This document shows, piece after piece, positions 53,239 to 62,250 of a stretch of DNA of 64,000 nucleotides. The translations under genes and the position numbers were made by a program. Within the stretch, counting starts at the first letter, position 1. The number at the start of each line of letters is the position of its first letter. The stretch spans positions 1 through 64,000 of the forward strand of contig UQHK01000010.1 of the NCBI GenBank assembly GCA_900540855.1, in the 5' to 3' direction. The notes below the pieces were generated by a model. It was given only the letters and a program-made list of their open reading frames with translations, had not been told where the DNA came from and made no database searches. This DNA comes from an uncultured Collinsella sp. GTDB lineage: Bacteria > Actinomycetota > Coriobacteriia > Coriobacteriales > Coriobacteriaceae.

Positions 53239-54900
53239 TTAGTCCGTAGCGAGGTTCTTGGGCGTCACCTGCACGCGATCGACGCCCTCATGCTGGCCAA
53301 TCGAGGCGCGCACGAACTCGCGGAACAGCGGCTGCGGGTTGGTCGGACGGCTCTTGAACTCGGGATGAGCTTGGGTGGCCACATACCACGGATGTACATC
53401 GCGCGGCAGCTCGACCATCTCGACCAGACGCTCGTCGGGCGAAAGGCCCGAGATTACCAGACCGGCGTCCTCGAGCTGGTCACGGAAGGCGTTGTTGAAC
53501 TCAAAACGGTGACGGTGACGCTCGTAGACGAGCTCCTCGCCATAGGCCTCGCGCGCGAGGGAATCGGCAGCAAGCTTGCACGGATAGGCACCCAGACGCA
53601 TGGTGCCGCCCTTCTCGGTCACGTCCTCCTGCGAGCTCATCAGGTCGATGACACTATACGGGCCATCCGGATCGAACTCGGAAGAGCTGGCGCCGGCAAG
53701 GCCGACGACGTTGCGGGCAAATTCGCACACGGCCACCTGCATACCCAGGCAAATGCCCAGATACGGAATCTTGTGCTCGCGGGCGAACTCGGCCGCGAGG
53801 ATCTTGCCCTCCAGGGCGCGCTTGCCAAAGCCGCCGGGGACCAGGATGCCCGAGGCGTCGCCCAGAACCTCGGAGACGTTCTGCTCGTCGAGGCTCTCGC
53901 CATCGACCAGCTGCACGTCAACGTGGCGATCGTAGAACACGCCCGCGTGGTGCAGGGCCTCGATAACCGACAGGTAGGCATCGGGCAGCTGCGTATACTT
54001 GCCCACGACGGCGATCTTCACCTTGTCGGCGTGCTGGTTGGCATGGTTCTGCTTGCGCAGGAACTCGTTCCACTCACTCATGTCGCGCTCACGCGGATCG
54101 AGACCCAGACGCTCGCAAATGCGCAGGTCAAAGTCCTGCTCGGCGAGTAGCTGCGGAACATCGTAGATGCTCGCGCAGTCCTCGTTGGTAAAGACACAGT
54201 CGGTGTCGACGTCGCAGAAGCTTGCGATCTTGCCGCGGATGGCATCGTCGATATGGTGGTCGGAACGCAGAACGATAATATCGGGCTGGATACCAAAGCT
54301 GCGGAGCTCCTTGACGGAGTGTTGCGTCGGCTTGGTCTTGACCTCGTGGGCGGCGGCGATATAGGGAACGAGCGACACGTGGATGTAGCAGACGTTCTCG
54401 GGGCCGGCCTCCTTGCGGTACTGGCGAATGGCCTCGACAAACGGCTGCGACTCAATGTCGCCGATGGTGCCGCCCAACTCAGTGATGACCACATCGGAGC
54501 CGGTCTGCTCCTCAATACGACGGAACTTATCCTTAATGGCGTTCGTGACGTGCGGAATCACCTGCACGGTGCCGCCCAAAAAGTCACCGCGACGTTCACG
54601 GGCGATCAGGCTCTTATAGATGGCACCAGTCGTAAAGTTGGAATCACGGGTCAGGTTCTCGTCAATAAAGCGTTCGTAGTGGCCCAGGTCCAGATCGGAC
54701 TCGTAGCCGTCCTCGGTCACAAAGACCTCGCCATGCTGGAACGGGCTCATGGTGCCGGGGTCGACGTTCAGATACGGGTCGGCCTTTTGCATCGTTACCT
54801 TGTAGCCGCGCGACTTGAGCAGACGGCCCAGCGAGGCCGCGGTAATACCCTTGCCCAGAGACGAAACCACGCCGCCGGTCACGAACACATGCTTGGTCAT
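53239..54900 (-). CDS. pyrG: CTP synthase
   Basis: Makes CTP from UTP, ATP and glutamine. 553 aa: an N-terminal amidoligase domain starting KHVFVTGGVVSSLGKGITAASLG, with the metal/UTP motif ELGGTIGDIESQPFVEA; then a class I glutaminase domain with GFGKRALEGK, the nucleophile Cys in LGICLGMQVAV, and the His-Glu pair in THPEF-like AQAHPEFKSRP. The xerD gene follows directly. Confidence 0.97.
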   Translation of the reverse strand: MTKHVFVTGGVVSSLGKGITAASLGRLLKSRGYKVTMQKADPYLNVDPGTMSPFQHGEVFVTEDGYESDLDLGHYERFIDENLTRDSNFTTGAIYKSLIARERRGDFLGGTVQVIPHVTNAIKDKFRRIEEQTGSDVVITELGGTIGDIESQPFVEAIRQYRKEAGPENVCYIHVSLVPYIAAAHEVKTKPTQHSVKELRSFGIQPDIIVLRSDHHIDDAIRGKIASFCDVDTDCVFTNEDCASIYDVPQLLAEQDFDLRICERLGLDPRERDMSEWNEFLRKQNHANQHADKVKIAVVGKYTQLPDAYLSVIEALHHAGVFYDRHVDVQLVDGESLDEQNVSEVLGDASGILVPGGFGKRALEGKILAAEFAREHKIPYLGICLGMQVAVCEFARNVVGLAGASSSEFDPDGPYSVIDLMSSQEDVTEKGGTMRLGAYPCKLAADSLAREAYGEELVYERHRHRFEFNNAFRDQLEDAGLVISGLSPDERLVEMVELPRDVHPWYVATQAHPEFKSRPTNPQPLFREFVRASIGQHEGVDRVQVTPKNLATD

Positions 54901-55021
54901 ATTGAGTTACCTGCGCTTCCCGTAGAAGTTGTCCATACACATCTTACGGGTCTTCATTGTAATACTCGCGACGCGCGCCGCACGCAATTTTTCTTACGTG
55001 CAATCGCATTTCTCCATCTCG

Positions 55022-55054
55022 AAACAAAACGCCGCCCGGTTGCCCAGGCGGCGT
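55022..55054 (-). terminator. Terminator of the winged-helix regulator gene
   Basis: ACGCCGCC (55029-55036) pairs with GGCGGCGT (55047-55054); on the minus strand TTTGTTTC follows. Confidence 0.75.
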
Positions 55055-55078
55055 CGTTTCCGCTATGAATGCATGCTG

Positions 55079-55417
55079 TTATCGATCGGCGAGTTCGTCC
55101 TTGATTAAGTCCTGCACGAGCATACCGGCACGGACGCCCTCTAGATACCACTCGCCACGCTCCGTGAGACAAATACCATTTGCGAGCTGGCCGCCGTCGT
55201 CGCTGTAGCGCGAGACGACCTCAATGATGTCTTCGGATTCCAAGCGCTCAATTGCCGCGCGGGCGCGATACGGAGACACCCCCACACGCTCGGCAAGCGT
55301 TTTGCGCGAGAAACCATACGGCCCGCCATTGTCTTCGGTTTGCTGGTCGATCTCCATCAACACCAGCACCTCGACACGCTTCATATCGTTGACACTCGCA
55401 CGACCCTTGCCCGCCAT
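55079..55417 (-). CDS. Winged-helix DNA-binding protein
   Basis: 112-aa predicted transcription regulator. Helix-turn-helix: SRKTLAERVGVSPYRARAAI (about 37-56), then a beta wing IIEVVSRYSDDGGQLANGICL and LTERGEWYL. It resembles PadR/MarR-sized regulators, but I cannot name a family. GAGGAGG lies 6 nt before ATG 55417; the 18 earlier codons are unlikely. It stands alone with its own terminator. Target genes unknown. Confidence 0.78.
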   Translation of the reverse strand: MAGKGRASVNDMKRVEVLVLMEIDQQTEDNGGPYGFSRKTLAERVGVSPYRARAAIERLESEDIIEVVSRYSDDGGQLANGICLTERGEWYLEGVRAGMLVQDLIKDELADR

Positions 55418-55604
55418 AGCAGCCTCCTCAAACCGAGCACGAGCATCTAACGCGCCGTGCGCGACCGACACACCTCACGATGGCAGGTAATATCCATCAT
55501 GCGGCATCCCGCTAAGGATGAAACAGTTACGGTTATTGTATACCGCTCAAATTGTTTCTAGGCAGGTAAACAGCTATTTTTCGCCGAAATAGACGCTTTA
55601 TTGA

Positions 55605-55639
55605 TCAAAAAGCCGTACCGGGCGCTAACCCGATACGGC
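55605..55639 (-). terminator. Terminator of the DUF1846 gene
   Basis: GCCGTA-CGGG with CCCG-TACGGC (55612-55639), one mismatch, then TTTTTGATC on the minus strand. Confidence 0.75.
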
Positions 55640-55673
55640 CAAAATGCAATGCAATTACCGCGGTGCTTCAAAC

Positions 55674-57155
55674 TTAGCGATGGAAGAAACCGCGGCGCTC
55701 AAACTTGGGCTCGCAGCACACGTTGATGCCCAACTTGCGCAGTACCGTCTCGTCCGTCGGCGAGATAATCACGCTAAAGAAGGCATCGCAACCGCGCAGC
55801 TGCTCCAGGCCCGAAAGGACGCGAGCGGCCGTCTCACTCGTGGCCGAGGTGATCGACAGCGCCATAAGCGTCTCGTCGGTGTGGAGGCGCGGGTTTTTGC
55901 TGCCCAGGAAATGCGTCTTGAGCTTGCTGATGGGCTCGATCGCCTCATCGCTAATGACCTCGAGCTCAAGGTCGACGCCCGAGACATGCTTGAGGGCGTT
56001 CATAATGAGCGAACTTGCGGCGCCCAGGCGCGTGGAGGTCTTACCGGTCACCACGGAGCCATCGGGCATGACCATGGCACCCACGGGACCACCCGTCAGC
56101 TGCTCCCTGGTGAGGGCCGCCGAGCGCGCCGGTGAGTAGTTCTTATCGATGCCGGCTTTCTTCATAATAATCTTGAGACGGTCGACTTGCTCATCGCCCA
56201 CGCCGGTACGGCGCACATTTTCGACCGCGGTAAAGTAGCGGCGAACGATCTCCATCTTGGAAGCGTCGCGGCAGGCATCGTCATCGGTGATGGCAAAGCC
56301 GACCATATTGACGCCCATGTCCGTGGGGCTCTGGTAGGGGCTCTTGCCCAGGATCTTTTCCATCAGGGCACGGACCACCGGGAAGGCCTCGACGTCGCGG
56401 TTGTAGTTGACCGTGGTCTTGCTGTAGGCCTCAAGGTGGAACGAATCGATGATATTGGCGTCGTCGAGGTCAGCCGTGGCGGCCTCGTAGGCAATATTGA
56501 CCGGATGCGTCAGAGGAAGATTCCAGACCGGGAAGGTCTCGAATTTGGCATAGCCGGCGGCGGTACCGTGCTTATGCTCGTGATACAGCTGCGAGAGGCA
56601 AGTGGCGAGCTTGCCCGAGCCAGGGCCGGGCGCCGTCACGACGACGAGCGGACGGGTGGTCTCGACAAACTCGTTCTTGCCATAGCCGTCGTCGGACACG
56701 ATCAGGTCGACGTCGTGCGGATAGCCCTCGATGGGATAGTGGAGCTTGGCGGGAATGCCGAGCGCGTTCAGGCGATTGCGGAACACATCGGCGGCGGGCT
56801 GGCCGGCGTACTGGGTGATGACCACCGCCGCGACAGCGAAACCGTTGCCGCGGAACAAGTCGACCAGGCGCAAAACGTCCTCGTCATAGGTAATACCAAG
56901 GTCACCACGAGCCTTGTTTTTCTCGATGTGGTTCGCGTTGATCGCGATGATAACCTCGACATCGTCGGCGATGCTCTTGAGCATGCGGAACTTGCTGTCC
57001 GGTTCAAAACCCGGTAGCACGCGGCTCGCATGATAGTCATCGAACAGCTTACCGCCAAACTCCAAATAGAGCTTGCCACCAAACTGCGAGATGCGCTCCT
57101 TAATGTGAGCAGCCTGCAGCTCGATATACTTCGCATTGTCGAAACCCTGGCGCAT
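55674..57155 (-). CDS. DUF1846 (UPF0371) family protein
   Basis: 493-aa protein of a conserved family found in Gram-positive bacteria, with a solved structure but no settled function. It starts MRQGFDNAKYIELQAAHI and has DLGITYDEDVLRL, the P-loop-like TAPGPGSGKLATCLSQ (about 186-201), and SPTDMGVNMVG, all family signatures. I start at ATG 57155, which has GGGAG upstream; the 57179 start has none. Long, soluble, no membrane segments. The stretch at 186-201 suggests nucleotide or phosphate binding, but that is inference. Confidence 0.88.
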   Translation of the reverse strand: MRQGFDNAKYIELQAAHIKERISQFGGKLYLEFGGKLFDDYHASRVLPGFEPDSKFRMLKSIADDVEVIIAINANHIEKNKARGDLGITYDEDVLRLVDLFRGNGFAVAAVVITQYAGQPAADVFRNRLNALGIPAKLHYPIEGYPHDVDLIVSDDGYGKNEFVETTRPLVVVTAPGPGSGKLATCLSQLYHEHKHGTAAGYAKFETFPVWNLPLTHPVNIAYEAATADLDDANIIDSFHLEAYSKTTVNYNRDVEAFPVVRALMEKILGKSPYQSPTDMGVNMVGFAITDDDACRDASKMEIVRRYFTAVENVRRTGVGDEQVDRLKIIMKKAGIDKNYSPARSAALTREQLTGGPVGAMVMPDGSVVTGKTSTRLGAASSLIMNALKHVSGVDLELEVISDEAIEPISKLKTHFLGSKNPRLHTDETLMALSITSATSETAARVLSGLEQLRGCDAFFSVIISPTDETVLRKLGINVCCEPKFERRGFFHR

Positions 57156-57458
57156 GTATGGCTCCCGTCCCGTTTCCATTTAATGTTCTAGGCGATTATA
57201 ACGGAGCCTGCCCCTCGCAAGGGCCTGGCCACCAACAGGCACCAACCAAACACGCCACCGCAACCACCGGGGACCCGGGATAGCTAATTTGAAGCAGGAA
57301 CCAAGTCACTCCGCACCAACAATGGAAACGTCACAGGCAGAGCCAAAGTCAACGAACGGGCACCAGAGCGGGCAAGCTGTTCCCCTGCACCAACAATAAC
57401 AGCGTCGCAGGTTGAGCATAAGTCAGCGAGCGCCGTCCAGGACGTACAAGTTGGCATG
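57156..57458. other. Intergenic region upstream of the DUF1846 gene
   Basis: No gene. It contains an imperfect direct repeat of about 50 bp: GCACCAACAATGGAAACGTC (57313) is echoed by GCACCAACAATAACAGCGTC (57390), both followed by CAGG-GAGC-AAGTCA-CGA. Period is 77 bp. Promoter elements of the DUF1846 gene should lie near 57160-57210. Confidence 0.45.
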
Positions 57459-57710
57459 AAAAAGGCAAGGCATAGACCTTTTGGTCATGCCTTGCCTTTT
57501 GAATGACAAATTGTCGTCCTGGGCGGCGCGCAGCGTCGACCGGTTCCGGCGTTTGGTAAAACGCCGGAACGCAAGTCGCCCCCTCCCGCGCACGGAACGG
57601 GAGGGGGCCAAAGGTAGGAGTCTACCGGTGGGGTTACCCCACCGGACAGACGATGACCAGGTGATCCGTTATAGGATCGTCATGGTTTCCGTGGGGTACC
57701 CAAGGGGTAC
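57459..57710. repeat. Six consecutive hairpins downstream of the YfcC transporter gene
   Basis: Stems at 57459-57500 (14 bp), 57543-57570 (12 bp, perfect), 57579-57607 (10 bp, perfect), 57625-57645 (9 bp, 3-nt loop), 57653-57683 (two-part) and 57696-57710 (6 bp). Only the 57459-57500 hairpin has T-runs and looks like a terminator. On the minus strand they form the 3' untranslated region of the transporter mRNA. Confidence 0.7.
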
Positions 57711-59189
57711 TTAGAGCATCACGCAAGCAACGGTCAGGATGATGGCGCAGACGACGGAGAGAGCGACGATGAGCTTAAGAGCAAACTTGAGCCAGGTCGT
57801 CCACTCGATCTTGGCCAGGGCAAGACCGCCCATGATGGCGCCGGAGGTCGGGGTGAACAGGTTCACGACGCCGATGGCGGCGGAGAAGATCATGACCATG
57901 ACCTCGGGCGAGAAGCCGAGCTTAACAGCCAGCGGTCCCATGATGGGCATGGAGACAGTAGCCATACCGGAGGTCGAGGGGATCAGGAAGGACAGGCCGA
58001 AGTAGACCAGGAAGCTCATGGGAGCGAAGATCACGCCGGACAGGCCAGCCAGAGCATTGGCGGCAGCGTCGAGGACGTAGACGTCGAGGCCGGTGCTAGC
58101 CATGAGGACGGAGATACCACGGGCGAGGGCGATGACGAGGACAACGGACATCATGTCGGCAGCGCCGGTGATGAAGGTGTTGACGATCTGCTTCTCGGAC
58201 AGGCCGCCGATAATACCGATCAGGACAGCCATGAGGAAGAACCAGGTGGAAGCCTCGTCGAAGTACCACTGACCAATGGGCAGGCCGGTGATCAGGGCAG
58301 ACCAGCCCTGAACGATGGCGTTACCGTCGGCGTCATAGACAGCGCCAGCATCGAAGAAGTTGGCGACGCCCTCGTTGAGGTCGGCCAGCGGGATGAAGCC
58401 GACGATCATGACGACGAAGGTGAAGGCAAAGGCGATCAGAACACCCTTCTGACGACCGGTGAGCTTGACCTCCTTGTTAACCTCGGAAGCAGCCTTGCCG
58501 TGAGCCTCTTCGGCGTCCTTGAGCTCCTGCATCGAAAGGATGGTGGAACCCTTGTCAGCCTTGACCTTCTTGGCATAGCTCATGACGAAGAAGATGGACA
58601 TGGCGGTGGTAACAATCCACAGGACGGCACCGAGGCCGATGATGATGGACTGGTTGACCTCAATGCCAACGCCGGTCAGAGCGTCGACGGCAGCGCCGAC
58701 GGCAAACGGGTTAACCGTGGAGCCGAGGCAGCCGCAGCCAGCGCCGAGCAGGACGGTTGCAGCGCCGACCATGGGGTCGAAGCCAGCAGCCATCATGGTA
58801 GCGGCGAGCAGGGCGTAGAAGGGAACGGTCTCCTCGCACATACCATAGGTGGTACCACCGAGGGAGAAGATGAGCATCAGCACGGGAATGAGCATGATCT
58901 CATTGCCCTTAAGCTTCTGCACCAGAACGGCAATGCCGTTGTCCAGGGCGCCGGTCTCGGTCATCATGCCGAGGAAGCCGCCGAGGATCATAACGAAGAG
59001 GCAGACGGGCAGAGCGTCAGCGAAGCCCTTGACCGGGGCGGTGCAGAAATCGCTCAAGCGGGCAGCGGTAACCGCGCCACCGGACGTACCGGAGACGATA
59101 ACGGTAACAACCGCGACGATTGCCAGCAGAGCAAGAAGAATGGTGAACGATGAAGGCATACCGCGCTTTTTCTTAGCGGTCTCAGTCAT
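57711..59189 (-). CDS. YfcC-family (C4-dicarboxylate/amino-acid type) membrane transporter
   Basis: 492-aa transporter with about twelve helices of the YfcC/DcuC-like group. In arginine deiminase loci of several Gram-positives, members act as the arginine/ornithine exchanger, and its position beside OTC and arginine deiminase favours that role. GGTTYGMCEETVPFY near residue 110, GCGCLGSTVNPF near 150, IPSTSGMATVSMPIMGPL and FTPTSGAIMGGLALAKI near the end match the family's repeated re-entrant loops. ATG 59189 has AAGGGGGG at 9 nt; ATG 59198 overlaps that site. Substrate is inferred from context only. Confidence 0.82.
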   Translation of the reverse strand: MTETAKKKRGMPSSFTILLALLAIVAVVTVIVSGTSGGAVTAARLSDFCTAPVKGFADALPVCLFVMILGGFLGMMTETGALDNGIAVLVQKLKGNEIMLIPVLMLIFSLGGTTYGMCEETVPFYALLAATMMAAGFDPMVGAATVLLGAGCGCLGSTVNPFAVGAAVDALTGVGIEVNQSIIIGLGAVLWIVTTAMSIFFVMSYAKKVKADKGSTILSMQELKDAEEAHGKAASEVNKEVKLTGRQKGVLIAFAFTFVVMIVGFIPLADLNEGVANFFDAGAVYDADGNAIVQGWSALITGLPIGQWYFDEASTWFFLMAVLIGIIGGLSEKQIVNTFITGAADMMSVVLVIALARGISVLMASTGLDVYVLDAAANALAGLSGVIFAPMSFLVYFGLSFLIPSTSGMATVSMPIMGPLAVKLGFSPEVMVMIFSAAIGVVNLFTPTSGAIMGGLALAKIEWTTWLKFALKLIVALSVVCAIILTVACVML

Positions 59190-59282
59190 AGTTCTCATCC
59201 CCCCTTCATAAATCATTTACTGATCTCGCCCGAAGCGGCTCTTCCGTGCCGTGCATGTCGTTCGGTGCGAGATTTTTACCAG

Positions 59283-59320
59283 ACAAAAGTGCTCGGGGTG
59301 CGCAGCAATGCACCCCGAGC
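59283..59320 (-). terminator. Ornithine carbamoyltransferase gene terminator
   Basis: GCTCGGGGTGC (59291-59301) pairs perfectly with GCACCCCGAGC (59310-59320), then ACTTTTGTC on the minus strand. Confidence 0.8.
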
Positions 59321-59336
59321 GAGATGCTAGATGCTC

Positions 59337-60332
59337 TTACTTGAGCGTAGCGTACATGACAGCCTTGATGGTGTGCATGCGGTTCTCGGCCTCGTCGAAG
59401 ACCTTGGAAGCGGGGCTCTCGAAGACCTCGTCGGTGACCTCCTGCTCGGTGATGCCGAACTGCTCGCACTTCTCGGCGCCAATCGTGGTGTTGGTGTCGT
59501 GGAAGCTGGGCAGGCAGTGCAGGAAGATGGCACCCGGGTTGGCCATAGCCATGACCTCGGAGGTAACGCGATACGGGGTGAGCTGAGCGATGCGCTCGGC
59601 CCAGACCTCGTCGGGCTCGCCCATGGAGACCCAAACGTCGGTGTAGAGAACGTCGGCACCGGTGACGCCGTCCTTGACGTCGGTGGTCAGCTTGATGGTG
59701 CAGCCGTTGGCCTCGGCGATGGGCTTGCAGGCCTCGATGACGTCGTCAGCGGGCATGCACTCCTCGGGGCCGCAGGCCACGAAGTTCATGCCGAGCTTGG
59801 AGCAGACAACCATGAGGGAGCGAGCGACGTTGTTCTTGCAGTCGCCCATGAAGACGAGGGTCTTGCCCTTGATGTCGTAGTTGAAGTTCTCCTGGACGGT
59901 CAGGATGTCGGCGAGCATCTGGGTGGGGTGCCACTCAGTGGTCAGGCCGTTCCACACGGGCACGCCGGACTTAGCGGCGAGCTCCTCGACGTCGTCCTGG
60001 GCAAAGCCGCGGAACTCGATGCCGTCATACATGCGGCCGAGAACGCGAGCGGTGTCCTCGATGGACTCCTTCTTGCCCATCTGGGACGAACCGGGATCGA
60101 GGTAGGTAACGCCCATGCCCAGGTCCATGCCGCCGACCTCGAAGGCGCAGCGGGTACGAGTGGAGGTCTTCTGGAAGAGCAGGACGATGTTCTTGCCCTC
60201 GAGATAGCGGTGCGGAACGCCAGCACGCTTCATGTCCTTGAAGTTCTTGGAGAGCTTGAGCAGGTACTCAATCTCCTCGGTGGTGAGGTCGAGGAGCTTG
60301 AGGAAGCTACGGCCGGAGAGGTTAACACCCAT
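59337..60332 (-). CDS. Ornithine carbamoyltransferase (probably catabolic)
   Basis: Interconverts citrulline plus phosphate and ornithine plus carbamoyl phosphate. 331 aa; carbamoyl-phosphate loop FQKTSTRTRCAFEV (about 53-66), HPTQMLADI (about 134-142), FMGDCKNNVARS, the ornithine motif VWVSMGE and the catalytic-Cys block FLHCLPSFHD (most homologues have Ala where Ser stands). Its place between arginine deiminase and the transporter points to ArcB of the deiminase pathway, though sequence alone cannot exclude ArgF. GAAAGGAAA lies upstream. No carbamate kinase gene is in the window. Confidence 0.92.
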   Translation of the reverse strand: MGVNLSGRSFLKLLDLTTEEIEYLLKLSKNFKDMKRAGVPHRYLEGKNIVLLFQKTSTRTRCAFEVGGMDLGMGVTYLDPGSSQMGKKESIEDTARVLGRMYDGIEFRGFAQDDVEELAAKSGVPVWNGLTTEWHPTQMLADILTVQENFNYDIKGKTLVFMGDCKNNVARSLMVVCSKLGMNFVACGPEECMPADDVIEACKPIAEANGCTIKLTTDVKDGVTGADVLYTDVWVSMGEPDEVWAERIAQLTPYRVTSEVMAMANPGAIFLHCLPSFHDTNTTIGAEKCEQFGITEQEVTDEVFESPASKVFDEAENRMHTIKAVMYATLK

Positions 60333-60387
60333 GGTTCGTTTCCTTTCGAAAAAGTGAATTACTAAAAAGTGGTGCCCATTTGACGGG

Positions 60388-60421
60388 CGAAACCGGTGCG
60401 GTTGTAGGGGGACCGCACCGG
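60388..60421 (-). terminator. Hairpin between arcA (copy 1) and OTC gene
   Basis: CCGGTGCGGT (60393-60402) pairs with ACCGCACCGG (60412-60421), with TTTCGCC after it on the minus strand. Probably a partial terminator that lowers OTC expression relative to arginine deiminase. Confidence 0.6.
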
Positions 60422-60434
60422 AACCGTTAAAACC

Positions 60435-61676
60435 TTAGAGGTCCTCGCGCCAGAAGGGCATGCTCATGCAGCGCGGGCCGCCACGGCCGCGGGAGAGCTC
60501 GGCGGAGGGCACGACGAGAAGGTCCAGGCCCTCCTTGTACAGCACGTCGTTGGTGACGGTGTTGCGGGCGTAGACGCAGATCTTGCCGGGCTCGACGCAC
60601 AGGGTGTTGGAGCCGTCGTTCCACTGCTCGCGGGAGGCCGCGATCGGGTCGCCGCCGCCGCAGGGGATCAGCTTGACCTGGTCAACGCCGGTGGCGTCCT
60701 CCAGGACGTGCTCGAGGGTGTCCTCGATCAGGCGGATGTTCACGTCGCCCGGGTTCTTGCCGGCGGTCAGCTCGTAGACGCGCAGGGTGCCCATGATGGC
60801 GGGGTGGATCGTGAACTTATCGACGTCGATCTGGGTGAAGACCGTGTCGAGGTGCATGAAGGCGCGGGAGACCGGGATGTCGAAGGCCAGGATGCGCTCG
60901 ACCTTGGAGTCGGAGTTCCAGAAGATGTTCTGGGCCATGACGTCGATCGCGGCGGCCTGGGTGCGCTGGGAGATGCCGACGGCGAGGGTCTTCTCGTTGA
61001 TGTTCAGCACGTCGCCGCCCTCGGTGTGGAACTGGCAGTCGCGGCGGAAGTACAGGGAGACGTCCTTGTAGTCGGGGTGGTACTTGAAGACGTACTTGCC
61101 GTACAGGGTCTCGCGGTTGCGGGTGACCGAGTACATGCGGTTGAGGTTGACGCCCTCGCCGACGACCGCGAACGGGTCGCGGGTGAAGTAGAGGTTGGGC
61201 ATCGGGTCGATGATCAGGTCGGACTCGGACTCGGAGTTGACCAGGGAGTCGAGGGTCGTGGACGCCGTGAGGGGCATGTCGATCTCGGCCTTGGTCATGC
61301 CGGCCATGGTCTTCTTGACGAACTCGAGGTTGTCCTCGATGGAGTCCAGCTTCTCGCGGACGATCTGCGGCATCTGCTGGCCGCGGATGCCTGCCTCGGC
61401 GATGTACTGGTCGGTGAACTCGGCGCGGGCGCCGGGGACCTGGTCGAACACCTCTGCGACGAGGTTCTCGAGGTAGAGCACCTCCACGCCCTGGTCCTTA
61501 AGAATCTGGGCGAAGGTGTCGTGCTCCTGCTGCGCGACCTCCAGGAACGGGACGTCGTCGAACAGGAGTCGCTCGAGCTCGTCGGGCGGCAGGTTGAGGA
61601 GCTCGTCGCCGGGACGGTGCAGGCAGACCTTCCTGAGCTTGCCGATCTCGGAAGGCACGTGCAGACCTTTCGTCAT
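60435..61676 (-). CDS. arcA: Arginine deiminase, copy 1
   Basis: Hydrolyses arginine to citrulline and ammonia, the first step of the deiminase pathway that yields ATP and raises pH. 413 aa; conserved PNLYFTRDPFAVVG (about 160-173), HTEGGDVL (His of the catalytic set), RAFMHLDTVFTQID (about 273-286), and the nucleophile Cys403 in GGPRCMSMPFWREDL. Codons are almost all C/G-ending, as in highly expressed genes. AGGAGG is just 2 nt from the ATG, with AAAGG at 10 nt as an alternative. A second copy begins past the window's right end. Confidence 0.97.
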   Translation of the reverse strand: MTKGLHVPSEIGKLRKVCLHRPGDELLNLPPDELERLLFDDVPFLEVAQQEHDTFAQILKDQGVEVLYLENLVAEVFDQVPGARAEFTDQYIAEAGIRGQQMPQIVREKLDSIEDNLEFVKKTMAGMTKAEIDMPLTASTTLDSLVNSESESDLIIDPMPNLYFTRDPFAVVGEGVNLNRMYSVTRNRETLYGKYVFKYHPDYKDVSLYFRRDCQFHTEGGDVLNINEKTLAVGISQRTQAAAIDVMAQNIFWNSDSKVERILAFDIPVSRAFMHLDTVFTQIDVDKFTIHPAIMGTLRVYELTAGKNPGDVNIRLIEDTLEHVLEDATGVDQVKLIPCGGGDPIAASREQWNDGSNTLCVEPGKICVYARNTVTNDVLYKEGLDLLVVPSAELSRGRGGPRCMSMPFWREDL

Positions 61677-62157
61677 GGCCTCCTACCTTTCTTTCGGGCC
61701 CTTGTCAGGGCCGATTCGTTAGCGCCCCTCCGTGTGAGGCGTTATTGCTGACGACATATTTATATCCAAAATCAGTCCATACTTCCACCTCGCCCCCGAA
61801 CGGTTTTATATGAGGGGTGAACGGCATACACATATACTTCACGCATGGCATACTTTGATTTAATAAAGTTTATTTACGTGCTAAAACGCGTTTTCAATCC
61901 AAATAGCAAATGGAACTTAACTTTATTAAACCACCCTCAAATTGCATATTTCTAATAAAGCTATGAATAGAATTAGCGATTCATGCCGCGTCTCAACCAT
62001 TTTCATTTTTATTCAGAAAAAAGTTTGTCCTATTCATTTCTGGTAAACAAATTACCGTTTAGCAGACGCTTGATACCGTTCACCGGAAGCTCAGTATAAG
62101 GCCCAGCGGATACCGGCTCGCTTTACGGCCCCATTTGTAACAACTTGACTTCTCGGT
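61677..62157 (-). promoter_or_regulatory. AT-rich arcA control region
   Basis: No gene in 480 bp. TTTAATAAAGTTTA (61859-61872) is repeated inverted at 61917-61930 with one mismatch, and TAATAAAG recurs at 61953-61960. CTGAATAAAAATGAAA (minus, 62001-62016) resembles the ArgR box consensus. A possible promoter on the minus strand is TGGAAG, 17 nt, TATAAA at about 61770. A GGCCC/GGGCC hairpin (61697-61712) lies in the leader just before the ribosome site. The AT-rich base composition contrasts sharply with the flanking genes. Confidence 0.5.
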
Positions 62158-62201
62158 ATAGAAAAACGAACCCGCTTCCCCTTGGGAAACGGGTCCGTTT
62201 T
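62158..62201 (-). terminator. Aminotransferase gene terminator
   Basis: AAAACGGACCCG...CGGGTTCGTTTT on the minus strand (62163-62174 with 62190-62201), inner GGGAA stem, then TTCTATACC. Confidence 0.85.
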
Positions 62202-62250
62202 CGATTATCTTCGGCCAATTTGGATAAGGCCCTCGAAGATCGTCGGAATC

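Noticed and set aside
57423..57611. 62-aa minus ORF downstream of the transporter
   Set aside because: It lies entirely within the hairpin array and is Arg-rich as a result of the stems.
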